From assembly GCA_038144835.1 (NCBI GenBank), contig JAYQON010000044.1:1-23105 (forward strand): DNA of 23,105 nt, written 5' to 3'. Within the stretch, counting starts at the first letter, position 1. Every line of letters begins with the position of its first letter. Positions 1 to 7,905 of this stretch are shown piece after piece. The stretch comes from JALHOQ01 sp038144835. Its GTDB lineage: Bacteria > Bdellovibrionota > Bdellovibrionia > Bdellovibrionales > UBA1609. The position numbers and the translations under genes were made by a program. A model generated the notes under the pieces. The model saw only the letters and a program-made list of their open reading frames with translations. It did no database searches and was not told the DNA's origin.

Positions 1-185
1 CTCCACATTCCTATTATCACTTGTTAAGTGACCATTGGGACCACCCCTACTCCAGAGAAAAGGCAGCCTTTCCTCTACCTTGGGTGCGCGAGCGTAAATT
101 TTGGGTACCCGTGGGCCGCGTGGATAATGCTTTTGGAGATAAAAATTTAGTCTGTGCGTGTCTGCCTATCGAAAGTTTTTCCTAA
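1..185 (+). CDS. gcvP: Glycine dehydrogenase (decarboxylating), P protein, C-terminal fragment
   Basis: The frame is open from the left edge (first full codon at 3) to TAA at 183-185 and gives the last 60 residues of a protein. The peptide contains HPYSREKAAFP, KFWVPVGRVDNAFGDKNL and ends CACLPIESFS. This matches the conserved end of the glycine cleavage P protein (HPYSRE, YWPTVxRxDxxYGDRNLxCSC). The family enzyme is PLP-dependent, decarboxylates glycine and passes aminomethyl to the H protein in the cytoplasm. Only the C-terminus is present; the catalytic lysine and the rest lie outside the window. The gene is convergent with mtnP, with 27 bp between the stops. Recognition rests on the tail only, but several conserved blocks agree in order. 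Confidence 0.88.
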   Translation, partial: PHSYYHLLSDHWDHPYSREKAAFPLPWVRERKFWVPVGRVDNAFGDKNLVCACLPIESFS

Positions 186-195
186 GTGGAAGACA

Positions 196-222
196 GCTTG
201 GCTGAGCGTTGCTCAGCCAAGC
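196..222. terminator. Perfect 12-bp hairpin between convergent gcvP and mtnP
   Basis: GCTTGGCTGAGC (196-207), a GTT loop (208-210) and GCTCAGCCAAGC (211-222) form a perfect 12-bp stem with a 3-nt loop. It lies between the two convergent genes and includes the mtnP stop codon at 213-215. Position and stability suggest a bidirectional terminator. Neither side has a clear T-tract (AAATTATG on the plus side, TGTCTTCC on the minus side), so a canonical intrinsic terminator is not proven. Confidence 0.55.
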
Positions 223-1061
223 AAATTATGCAGCCAATGAAGATGTTTCTCAGGGAGAGCTTCACGCGGAGTCATCAAGCCGGCTTTAAGCCCTTGCTCA
301 GAACAGTCACAGCCCATCAGAAGATCTTCTGGTTCATTCACTACGCGATTAAGAATTTTAAAAGCCTTACCATTATTTTGCCGCATGATTGTGATGACTT
401 CTTCTATCGTCACATGAGGTCGCGAGGTGTCCCAACAGTCATAGTCAGTCACAAAACAACATGGAAGGTAAGTCAACCCCGCTTCACGAGCTAGCGCGTA
501 CTCAGGAAAGTTCGTCATACCAATAATATCTGCTTTCAGATCCCTGTAAGATAAACTTTCAGAGAAGGTCGAAAAGTTAGGACCTTCAATACACACATAA
601 GTTCCTCCAAAATGCGATTTAATTCCCTCGCTTTTAGCAATGGTGTCTAATCGGGTTGCGGCTGTTTTGCACACTGGATGCGCCAAAGATATATGTCCGA
701 CAACACCTTCTCCGCAAAATGTATGCTTGCGCAGTCCTTTTGTACGATCCACATACTGAAGTGGAATCACTAAATCCCCTGGAGCGTAAGGCGCCTGCAA
801 ACTGCCAACCGCTGAGAAGCTAAGTATACCTTTGGCACCATAAACCTTTAATGCGTAGATATTGGCTCGATAATTGATCTCGGCCGGCAAAACCTCATGA
901 TGTTCACCGTGACGTGAAATAAAAAGTGCTTCAGTTCCAGCCACGCGAACTTTTCTAAATCCACTTGATGTTTGACCAAACGGAGTTTCGCGCGAAAGAA
1001 GCTCTAGCGTCTCAAAACCATCAAATTTCTCAAATCCTGAACCACCTATGATTGCCCACAT
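213..1061 (-). CDS. mtnP: S-methyl-5'-thioadenosine phosphorylase
   Basis: This 282-residue protein has the usual length for MTA phosphorylase. Visible family motifs are the N-terminal IIGGSGFEKF phosphate loop, SRHGEHHEVLP, FSAVGSL, the substrate-binding IGMTNFPEYALAREAGL and the TDYDCW segment, whose two aspartates favour adenine-type substrates over the guanosine/inosine-type enzymes. The family splits 5'-methylthioadenosine, a by-product of polyamine or homoserine-lactone synthesis, into adenine and 5-methylthioribose-1-phosphate. Start ATG at 1061 is supported by AGGAGGAG on the minus strand (1071-1078), about 9 nt upstream. It follows mtnA with a 21-bp gap, so the two are cotranscribed. 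Together they catalyse the first two committed steps of methionine salvage. Confidence 0.92.
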   Translation of the reverse strand: MWAIIGGSGFEKFDGFETLELLSRETPFGQTSSGFRKVRVAGTEALFISRHGEHHEVLPAEINYRANIYALKVYGAKGILSFSAVGSLQAPYAPGDLVIPLQYVDRTKGLRKHTFCGEGVVGHISLAHPVCKTAATRLDTIAKSEGIKSHFGGTYVCIEGPNFSTFSESLSYRDLKADIIGMTNFPEYALAREAGLTYLPCCFVTDYDCWDTSRPHVTIEEVITIMRQNNGKAFKILNRVVNEPEDLLMGCDCSEQGLKAGLMTPREALPEKHLHWLHNLLG

Positions 1062-1082
1062 AAATCCACACTCCTCCTAAAT

Positions 1083-2099
1083 TTAAGCGATCAAAGCGCC
1101 CTGGCGAACATCTTCGCGTGTAAATACGCCGCGATCCAAAACCCATGCCGTCACCAAACTTTCTGGCGTCACATCAAAAGCTGGATTCCATACTTCAGCA
1201 TTTTTCGCAGACCACTCAATGTTTCCAAAAGCCCCACGCACTCCACGCACTTCTTGCGCAGCTCTTTCTTCAACCGGAATATCGCCTCCATGAGCACAGT
1301 TGACATCAACAGTGGTCTGCGGGGCCACAACATAAAAGGGCACACTATGAAACTTACACAAAACAGCTAAGCCATAAGTACCTACCTTGTTGGCAAAATC
1401 GCCATTACGGGCGATTCGATCCGCTCCCACCATAACGCGATCCACTTTGCCTTTCTGCATAAGAAAGGCGGCCATATTGTCGCAAATCAAGGTATAGGGA
1501 ATCGCGTTCCTTTCGCATTCCCAAGTAGTTAAACGGCCGCCCTGAAGAAGCGGTCTGGTTTCATCAACGTAAACGTGCACCTTCTTTCCATCACGTGCGG
1601 CTTGAATAATGACTCCCAAAGCGGTGCCAACACCAACGGTTGCCAATCCACCCGTATTACAATGGGTCAAAATACGATCACCAAAGGCAACCAGAGCCGC
1701 TCCATTTTGCGCCATCCGCTCTGCCGAGCGAAGATCCTCGACACAAATTTGCTCGGCTTCTTGTATCACAACGGCGAGACCCTGCTCCTTATAGCGGCGA
1801 AAAATACGATCCAGAGCGTTCATTAAATTGACAGCAGTTGGGCGCGCCTCACGCAATGCCCACAGCGCCTTTTCGAATTGTTCAGCATTCGCTCCTTGTT
1901 CTACATAACGCCCTAATTGCAAAGCTGCAGCTACGCCTATGAGTGGAGCCCCTCTTACTTTGAGCTCTTGGATAATTCGAATCATGCTCTCGGGGGTCGG
2001 TGATTCCACCCAGATTTCTTGTTGCGGAAGCTGAGTCTGATCCAGGATCCAAAGCGTTTTTCCATCCATTTTTAAACCGGTGGAAGTAAATGGTGTCAT
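1083..2099 (-). CDS. mtnA: Methylthioribose-1-phosphate isomerase
   Basis: This 338-residue protein has the eIF2B-like fold family signatures: VRGAPLIGVAAAL near residue 48, LTHCNTGGLATVG with the catalytic cysteine at C147, ETRPLLQGGRLT near 180, and VGADRIARNGDFANKVGTY with the catalytic aspartate at D227. In the family these two residues isomerise the aldose sugar phosphate made by MtnP into methylthioribulose-1-phosphate. Start at 2099 is supported by GGGGGAG on the minus strand about 8 nt upstream. It is the first gene of a minus-strand operon with mtnP and is divergent from the glycosyltransferase at 2175. No other salvage genes (mtnB, mtnC, mtnD) are visible here. Confidence 0.93.
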   Translation of the reverse strand: MTPFTSTGLKMDGKTLWILDQTQLPQQEIWVESPTPESMIRIIQELKVRGAPLIGVAAALQLGRYVEQGANAEQFEKALWALREARPTAVNLMNALDRIFRRYKEQGLAVVIQEAEQICVEDLRSAERMAQNGAALVAFGDRILTHCNTGGLATVGVGTALGVIIQAARDGKKVHVYVDETRPLLQGGRLTTWECERNAIPYTLICDNMAAFLMQKGKVDRVMVGADRIARNGDFANKVGTYGLAVLCKFHSVPFYVVAPQTTVDVNCAHGGDIPVEERAAQEVRGVRGAFGNIEWSAKNAEVWNPAFDVTPESLVTAWVLDRGVFTREDVRQGALIA

Positions 2100-2160
2100 G
2101 CGATTTTCTCCCCCAATATGTAAACCGGATTAACATTTCCCTTAATTCTACTTTCATGCC

Positions 2161-2166
2161 ATATAT
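2161..2166 (+). promoter_or_regulatory. Possible -10 element for a leaderless glycosyltransferase mRNA
   Basis: TATATA at 2161-2166 lies 8 bp before the ATG at 2175, and no Shine-Dalgarno sequence precedes that ATG. If this is the -10 box, transcription would begin at or next to the start codon. The -35 region is poor (around TTCCCT), so this is a weak prediction made from spacing and sequence only. The 75-bp divergent gap must also hold the mtnA promoter. Confidence 0.25.
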
Positions 2167-2174
2167 AGAAATTC

Positions 2175-3233
2175 ATGGGAACAAGAAACGTGGATATCGT
2201 GCTGGTCCGTATGGACAAGATCGGAGATCTAGTCCTGTCTATGGCCGTGGACGAGCACCCCGTCTTCAGTGGCAATAAAGTTTATTGGTTCATCAGCAAA
2301 GGTTTGGGGTTTGTCGCGGAGCAGGCCGTGCCCCAGCGTCTTCATACTGAATACAAACGTAGGTTTTCACCTTTTGAATTTATGCGCATGGTTCAGTGGT
2401 TACGCAAAAACAAGCCACGTTCAATCGTGCTTTTGCACTGCCCTTGGTGGGTCTCTATGGCTGCTTGGTGGAGCAACGTTCCCGAACGTATTGGTCGTCA
2501 AAGCCAATGGCATTCCTTTTTATTCGTGAACGTGCCCATTAAGCAAAAGCGTTCTTTGAGTGACCGTCACGAAAGTGATTTCAATTTTGATTTGGTAGAG
2601 TGGGGATTTAATCGTTTGGGCGTGCGCCGAACTTGGAATCTACATTTGCTCAAACACATATTTCTGCGTCTAGTTCCACCAAATCCTTTTGGTACGGTGA
2701 CTGCTCGCGGTCTCAAAAGCAAAGCCTACCGAGTGGTTCATCCCGGAATGGCGGGATCAGCCTTAAATTGGCCTCAGGAAAATTATGTTCAATTAATTGA
2801 GCAATTAGCCGTTGAGATGCCCGTGTTGATTACGGGCACAAATGCAGACTCAAAATACCTTGAGAAAATCAAAGCGGTAAAAAACACCCCCAATGTTCAT
2901 TGGCTCGTTGGCGAATTAAAAATGAGTGAACTTTTGGATTTGCTCTCGCAAGCACGCTCTCTGGTGGCCCCCAGTACTGGGGTTTTGCATATCGCCGCTT
3001 CTCTTGGCACTCCAGCTTTGGGCATTTATTCTCCCCGCCAAGTTGAACACCCCAGACGTTGGGGACCAAAGGGACTTTATACCGACTTTGTTGTTCCAAA
3101 CTCAAAAGGTGCAGACAATCCTTCTGAGGAGGTCATGAAAGAAATTACCCCTCAGCAAGTGATTGATTGTCTTTTTAAGCTAGAGAAAAAAGATGTCCTT
3201 AGTTCCAGTTTTGACGCTATCCCCACAGTTTGA
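2175..3233 (+). CDS. Glycosyltransferase family 9 (heptosyltransferase-like)
   Basis: The 352-residue protein begins with the typical N-terminal strand and loop of GT9 enzymes (DIVLVRMDKIGDLVLSMA). It carries the donor-binding C-terminal motifs HPGMAGSALNWP (189-200) and APSTGVLHIAASLGTP (265-280), followed by YSPRQVEHPRRWGP. The family transfers ADP-heptose or related sugars to lipopolysaccharide core on the inner face of the inner membrane. The exact sugar and acceptor cannot be read from the sequence; WaaC, WaaF and WaaQ types are all possible. No signal peptide or membrane span is apparent. No Shine-Dalgarno precedes the ATG, which may fit a leaderless message. The gene overlaps the next one by 41 bp, suggesting translational coupling. 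No other LPS gene is adjacent. Confidence 0.82.
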   Translation: MGTRNVDIVLVRMDKIGDLVLSMAVDEHPVFSGNKVYWFISKGLGFVAEQAVPQRLHTEYKRRFSPFEFMRMVQWLRKNKPRSIVLLHCPWWVSMAAWWSNVPERIGRQSQWHSFLFVNVPIKQKRSLSDRHESDFNFDLVEWGFNRLGVRRTWNLHLLKHIFLRLVPPNPFGTVTARGLKSKAYRVVHPGMAGSALNWPQENYVQLIEQLAVEMPVLITGTNADSKYLEKIKAVKNTPNVHWLVGELKMSELLDLLSQARSLVAPSTGVLHIAASLGTPALGIYSPRQVEHPRRWGPKGLYTDFVVPNSKGADNPSEEVMKEITPQQVIDCLFKLEKKDVLSSSFDAIPTV

Positions 3234-4206
3234 GCGCCGTTTGCTTGCGGTTTTGCATGGCCAACCTGCAAATGCGCGAGACGTATTGCGATTGTCGGAC
3301 TTCTACATTGCAAACCCCGGATCCGAAACACCTTGGGACGACGACAATAATTTTAAGTCTTATCTTACCTATTTTTTACCTTTGAATGTGGCCCGTTTAC
3401 ATGCCGTATGGCGGGATGTTCGTCGCTTTCTCAACAGCAACGAGATACAAGAAATCTATGATTTTGGCAGTGGCCTCGGTGCAACCCAATGGATGCTTGA
3501 GAACGAAACTGAATTTGTGCCGCGTCCATTGCACTGCCTTGAGGCGTCAGACTTAGCTATCCGAGGGCATCAGCAACTTCTTCAAGCCGCAGATTCTGCC
3601 TGGCAGCCGTTATTCAATACGAAAGTTCGCCCCGGGCCGGGTGCTCTCGCAGTTTTCTCGTATTCGTTTTTGGAAATGCGAAATTGCCTTCCTGACCTCG
3701 ACCAGTTCACACACATTCTCATTGTAGAGCCGTCAACACGCGAATGTGGCCGGCAACTCATGAATTGGCGACAGGCGTGGATTGAAAAGGGATATACCCC
3801 GCTTGCTCCGTGCACACACGCACTGACTTGTCCATTGCTCAAGCATTCAGGGCGGGACTGGTGCCATATGCGGGTGGCTTTTTCACCGCCGCAGTGGTTA
3901 CAAACTCTTGAAGAAAATCTTCCAATGAAAAACCGTTCTCTGACTTACTCGTATTTATTGCTCAGTCGAGGCACTCAAAAAAGTACTCACCGGGGCTCCA
4001 TTCGAGTTATCGGAGATACTCTAGATGAGCGCGGAAAGACCAGGCAGATGATCTGTCGTAGTGATGAACGCGAATTTCTTTCTTGGTTAAAACGAGATGG
4101 ACCCTCGCCGCGCATTCCACATGGGGCCCTCATTAAGACATTAAATAGTTATCAGAAAAAGGGTCCAGAGGTTCGCGCCGAAAGAGATCTACAATGGGAG
4201 TTTTAA
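3193..4206 (+). CDS. Rsm22/METTL17-like ribosomal small-subunit methyltransferase family protein
   Basis: The 337-residue protein has an SAM-type motif I, IYDFGSGLGATQW (88-100), and the Rsm22-family cysteine block: C207, C213, then RDWC at C224, and a later C288. In mitochondrial Rsm22/METTL17 four such cysteines bind a [4Fe-4S] cluster and the protein assists small-subunit assembly. The bacterial members are little studied. The start at 3193 is the only ATG before residue 101; it lies inside the end of the glycosyltransferase gene (41-bp overlap) and has only a weak AGAG-type ribosome site. The stop shares TTAA with the convergent secreted-protein gene at 4203. Family assignment is good. 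Whether it is an active methyltransferase is unknown. Confidence 0.75.
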   Translation: MSLVPVLTLSPQFERRLLAVLHGQPANARDVLRLSDFYIANPGSETPWDDDNNFKSYLTYFLPLNVARLHAVWRDVRRFLNSNEIQEIYDFGSGLGATQWMLENETEFVPRPLHCLEASDLAIRGHQQLLQAADSAWQPLFNTKVRPGPGALAVFSYSFLEMRNCLPDLDQFTHILIVEPSTRECGRQLMNWRQAWIEKGYTPLAPCTHALTCPLLKHSGRDWCHMRVAFSPPQWLQTLEENLPMKNRSLTYSYLLLSRGTQKSTHRGSIRVIGDTLDERGKTRQMICRSDEREFLSWLKRDGPSPRIPHGALIKTLNSYQKKGPEVRAERDLQWEF

Positions 4207-4685
4207 AACCGTCGAAAAGAACGCCCAACTGGTTTTGCGATCAATCCCTGAACGCTTCCAATACCTGCACAGGGTCCCTTGTAGATCATATCAGAAAAAG
4301 TCACATTGACGTGCGTTCCAAATGGATTAAGCTTCAAACCCAAAGCCACGCTACGACGAGCCATAAAAATTGAACCAATTTCTACCTGCAACAAGCCACT
4401 CAAAAACTCGTTGAGAGTAAAACCTGCCCCCACAGCTTCCATGTGCCCGGAGGTCTGGCAAAAACCGGCTTTGATCCCTGCCGCGAACATAACAATCTGA
4501 AGATCCGTCACGTATTCTCGCCCGCCGCTGTCCCAGCATACGATTTGACCCTCACCACCACCAAATTCACCAACAAAAGCCACACTTTTGGCAGCAAAGT
4601 CCATTTCACAGCGTACAAACAGTGCATTGGCATTGAGAGAAGCCATACTAACAAGCAAGCAAACTAGGGCACCTATTTTGCGCAT
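4203..4685 (-). CDS. Small exported protein of unknown function
   Basis: From ATG at 4685 this gives a 160-residue protein beginning MRKIGALVCLLVSMASLNANA, a typical signal peptide with a likely cut after ANA. This start has GGAG six nt upstream on the minus strand; the in-frame ATG codons at 4739 and 4697 have neither a signal peptide at the front nor a ribosome site. The mature part is glycine-rich and small-residue-rich (EFGGGEGQIVCWDSGG), with four cysteines that could form disulfides, and ends in a basic SFRRF tail. I do not recognise the family. Its stop overlaps the convergent Rsm22-like stop by 4 bp, and its start is only 28 bp from the divergent acyltransferase start. Confidence 0.7.
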   Translation of the reverse strand: MRKIGALVCLLVSMASLNANALFVRCEMDFAAKSVAFVGEFGGGEGQIVCWDSGGREYVTDLQIVMFAAGIKAGFCQTSGHMEAVGAGFTLNEFLSGLLQVEIGSIFMARRSVALGLKLNPFGTHVNVTFSDMIYKGPCAGIGSVQGLIAKPVGRSFRRF

Positions 4686-4713
4686 AACAGACTCCATAAT
4701 CGATGTTGTATCA

Positions 4714-6891
4714 ATGCCCAAAGAGAAGAGGTTAAGCAAACGCCAGCTTCACTTTTTAAAGAATTTACCCGGCTGGATCGAGGCAATTCCTCATGTCACG
4801 CCTCTTCTTGTCCTTGTCATCAATCAGAAGTTGGCTTATCGATGCTTTATGCGGTTCATGCTTATCCTGTTTTCGATTTTTGGCGATAGCCATTGGGCGC
4901 GCGCGGAAGATTGGTTACTCAAGACTAAGTGCGAAAGCCAGCTTGTGAGTTCAGCTCATTCAGCTCCGTTTAAAGTGACTCAGGAAGGCCGCATACTCCT
5001 CCAGCCCATAGTCAAAAATGCAATCATCCAAAGCTCGATTCAAGCTTTGGCCCGACACTCCATTTACCCTTTGCTGGCCATAGACAAGCTTGAGGCTGTA
5101 GGCACAAAGCTGATGAGCGACCAATCTTCAGGAAATCATTTTTGGAAAAGGTTGTTTGAGGCTTTTGAATTGAACCTACACACTGAGCCTTCATCTCTGG
5201 ATATGATTCCCAACTCTGGCCCACTCGTAGTGGTGGCAAATCATCCACTCAATGGTATCGAAGGCATCGCCATAGCCGCAGTAATTGCACGCCTACGGCA
5301 AGATGTAAAAATCGTAATGACTCCTTTGCTTGAGGCTGTTCCAGGTATGCCAGCGCATGCTATTTTTCTTGATCCCTATGGCAGTAAAGAGGCCCGCAAA
5401 TACAATTTGGCGGCTCTGCGCCAGATGACTGAGCATCTCGCTAAAGGCGGCGCGCTCGTTGTATTTCCTGCGGGAGAAGTATCTACCAAGCAGGATCCAT
5501 CCGATAAATTCCCTCTGGACAGCACCTGGCGCATAGGAACCTTTGAGCTATTTAAGAATGTGCGTAATTTGGCTGTATTGCCAGTTTTTGCCGGTGGAAC
5601 TCCGGGGCCTGCATTTCACCGCATGAAGCATCTCGAAGCCAGACTCAACCCGGGCCCCGCGCGAGTGGCTTGGTCGGCATCTACTCACGTTCGTTCCATA
5701 GGGACACAGGTAGGCTCATCTCTTGAACTTAAATTCGGTCCCCTGCTTTCGGGAGAAAAACTTGCTGGCATGGGTGAAGCCAGAAAGGTGATGGGAACTT
5801 TACGCGCCAGCGTTTATGAGTTGGGCGGAATTTTTAAAGGCACTGACGCCCTAGCCTCTTTGCCTCTGATGAATTTTAGTGAAGCGCGCACTCGCCGCGA
5901 ACCCTTGGCCAGAGATTTACCTGCGGATCTCATTGAAGCCGATCTGCAAACTTGGGTCGCCGAAGGTAAAGCCCATATTATTGGAGAAGTGCGCAACACC
6001 CTCACTTACTTGGTTGATGGTGAGGCCATGTTCGGTAGGAATGGCATTGATCCTTCCAATGCTGGCCTCCAACTCGGTAAAATCCGCGAAGAAACTTTTT
6101 GGCCAATCGGTGAAGGCACAGGACTCAGTCGCGATATCGATCGCTTTGACCCTTGGTTTAAACAAATTCTGATTTGGGACAAAGAGACTCGCCAAATCAT
6201 AGCTGGTCAAAGGGTAGGTCAAATCGCCGAGCTTATGTCTCAGCAAGGCCTTAGGGGCGTATATTCGGCTCAGTTTTTTTCAGGCCGTTTTTATGATCTG
6301 CTGCAATCTGGGGGTCGACTCAATGGCGGAATTGAGGTTGGGCGTACTTTTGTACTTCCAGCATTTCAAGGTACACGGCCACCAGCCTTATTTTTAATTT
6401 GGAAAGCCATGGGACACTTGATTGAAAAGTCCAACTGGGAGATTCAATACTTCACTGGTGTAGCCAGTATTCCAGCTTCCTATCGCCCCCGCTCATTAAA
6501 ACTGATTAAAGAATACATTATGCGCTTTCATGCGAGCCCAGACGCGCAATATATTATCCCCAGTATGCCCTTTGATGCAGCGGCGGCACTCACCCGAGAA
6601 GACATTCGTTTTCTACAAAGCAAGCCCACACTCAAAGACTTAGATCAGTACGTTTCTGAGCTCGAATCGGGTCCTGGCCGTATTGCTCGCGGGGTACCAC
6701 CGCTATTGCAAAACTACCTAGATTTAGGCGCCAAAATTCTAGGTTGCAACTTTGACAAAGATTTTAATTCGTTGGACTTCGCCATTGAAGTTCATGTTCC
6801 AACGGCGCCTGTCTCGCGACTGAAGTTTTATTTTGGCAGTGCTGAAAACGTACAAGTTTACTTAAAAAGACACGGCATCAAATCGCCGTAG
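4714..6891 (+). CDS. Two-domain acyltransferase, OlsF-like (PlsC-type plus OlsB/hemolysin GNAT-type)
   Basis: Starting at ATG 4714, the protein has 725 residues. Residues about 100-385 are a lysophospholipid-acyltransferase domain with VVVANHPLNGIEG (catalytic H177) and VVFPAGEVST (E255). Residues about 405-720 resemble the OlsB/hemolysin GNAT family: REETFWPIGEGTGLSRD, FDPWFKQILIWD, then EVGRTFVLPAFQG and a GVASIPASYRPRS block. This domain order is that of OlsF, which makes ornithine lipids by N-acylating and then O-acylating the amino acid; the acceptor here is not proven. The usual HX5D of this subgroup reads H-x5-E. The 4714 start is preferred because the longer frame from 4588 runs antisense through the signal-peptide region of the divergent gene, although no good ribosome site precedes 4714. 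About 100 N-terminal residues, partly hydrophobic, are unassigned. The gene is convergent with the radical SAM gene, one base apart. Confidence 0.78.
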   Translation: MPKEKRLSKRQLHFLKNLPGWIEAIPHVTPLLVLVINQKLAYRCFMRFMLILFSIFGDSHWARAEDWLLKTKCESQLVSSAHSAPFKVTQEGRILLQPIVKNAIIQSSIQALARHSIYPLLAIDKLEAVGTKLMSDQSSGNHFWKRLFEAFELNLHTEPSSLDMIPNSGPLVVVANHPLNGIEGIAIAAVIARLRQDVKIVMTPLLEAVPGMPAHAIFLDPYGSKEARKYNLAALRQMTEHLAKGGALVVFPAGEVSTKQDPSDKFPLDSTWRIGTFELFKNVRNLAVLPVFAGGTPGPAFHRMKHLEARLNPGPARVAWSASTHVRSIGTQVGSSLELKFGPLLSGEKLAGMGEARKVMGTLRASVYELGGIFKGTDALASLPLMNFSEARTRREPLARDLPADLIEADLQTWVAEGKAHIIGEVRNTLTYLVDGEAMFGRNGIDPSNAGLQLGKIREETFWPIGEGTGLSRDIDRFDPWFKQILIWDKETRQIIAGQRVGQIAELMSQQGLRGVYSAQFFSGRFYDLLQSGGRLNGGIEVGRTFVLPAFQGTRPPALFLIWKAMGHLIEKSNWEIQYFTGVASIPASYRPRSLKLIKEYIMRFHASPDAQYIIPSMPFDAAAALTREDIRFLQSKPTLKDLDQYVSELESGPGRIARGVPPLLQNYLDLGAKILGCNFDKDFNSLDFAIEVHVPTAPVSRLKFYFGSAENVQVYLKRHGIKSP

Positions 6892-6892
6892 A

Positions 6893-7825
6893 TTATTTTT
6901 TTGTTACCACCAATTGGCCCTGAAAAGCGCCACGCGCGCGCATAAAATCAAGCATACCTTGGTAGGTTTCCATCTTATAAGAAGACCAAGCTGGAGCGAC
7001 CAGCTCATCCCACCGCGAAGAGAAAGCAGAAAGCCTGTGTACGGCAATATCGGCTCGCAAATGCTGTAGAAACAAACTCACTCTGTGAAAATACTCATCA
7101 CGTTCAATTGGGCGAAATAGACCCTTGGCATAATCTTCAGCGAGCGCGGTACCTTTAAGAACATGCATATGGTGCAACTTTACATTTTGGACTGGCAGGC
7201 TATTGATGGCCCGTGCGGTCTCAATAATCTCTTGATCCGTCTCGCCTGGATTTCCAAAAATAAGATGTAGACCCAAATTCACATCAGGACAATTTCGCGC
7301 AATTAATTCAATCGCCTTTAGAGATTGCTTGGCCGTGTGCCCCCGACGCATCCACAAAAGAGTCTCCTCATTCAACGTTTGCACACCCAACTCCACTGCC
7401 ATGTATGCCCGAGAAGCTATGTCGTTACAGGTCTGCATAAATGACTGAGATATACAATCCGGACGTGTCCCCACCACGATACCCTCTACTTGAGGATAAC
7501 TGAGGGCCACTTCGAACTGCTCGCGCAACTGATTCACGCGCGCGAAGGTGGTGGTGTACGCTTGAAAATAAACCAAAAATTTTTCAGCTCCGCGCTTTCT
7601 ACGTAAAACTTCACGGACTTCTTCTATTTGCTCGCGAAGAGGCCTTTCTAGGTTTTGTTTGTAGGCTGCTGATCCCCACTGATCACAAAAATTGCACGTC
7701 TGCATTCCCTTAAGACCTTCGCGGTTCGGGCACGTTTCGGCAACAGCTACGGAAATTTTATAAACTTTGCTATTGAAACGCTCGCGGTAAAATTGACTGA
7801 TGGGGTAGTAAGGCAAATTCTCCAT
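6893..7825 (-). CDS. Radical SAM protein, YhcC/TIGR01212-like
   Basis: The 310-residue protein has the spaced cluster motif of the YhcC group: TCPNREGLKG with C32, then QTCNFCD with C44 and C47, in place of the usual CxxxCxxC. It continues with YFQAYTTTFA, VGTRPDCIS, ELGVQTLNEETL and LHLIFGNPGET, all typical of this family. Members bind a [4Fe-4S] cluster and S-adenosylmethionine; the substrate of the group is not settled, though many sit near tRNA or glutamate-metabolism genes. The ATG at 7825 has a GATAGGG-like site upstream. The gene lies 80 bp downstream of the exported cysteine-rich gene on the same strand, with no clear terminator between, so cotranscription is possible. Confidence 0.85.
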   Translation of the reverse strand: MENLPYYPISQFYRERFNSKVYKISVAVAETCPNREGLKGMQTCNFCDQWGSAAYKQNLERPLREQIEEVREVLRRKRGAEKFLVYFQAYTTTFARVNQLREQFEVALSYPQVEGIVVGTRPDCISQSFMQTCNDIASRAYMAVELGVQTLNEETLLWMRRGHTAKQSLKAIELIARNCPDVNLGLHLIFGNPGETDQEIIETARAINSLPVQNVKLHHMHVLKGTALAEDYAKGLFRPIERDEYFHRVSLFLQHLRADIAVHRLSAFSSRWDELVAPAWSSYKMETYQGMLDFMRARGAFQGQLVVTKK

Positions 7826-7905
7826 AAGCCCTATCGTGTTAGAATGAACTCCTCACTTTTACAAGGGAAGAGAACTCGAGGGCCGAAAAGATGTGATTTT
7901 TGCGA

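Noticed and set aside
186..494. Plus-strand ORF over the end of mtnP
   Set aside because: It is an antisense shadow of mtnP that runs through the hairpin and has no family features.
2100..2174. SAM-type riboswitch upstream of mtnA
   Set aside because: The 75-bp gap is too short for a common SAM riboswitch plus terminator, and no matching stems are seen.
4201..4208. TTTTAAAA palindrome at the convergent stops
   Set aside because: It is explained by two overlapping stop codons and is too short to carry meaning.
4588..4713. Longer start for the acyltransferase at 4588
   Set aside because: It would run antisense through the signal-peptide coding end of the divergent gene, and the added residues are not conserved-looking. 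ATG 4714 is preferred.
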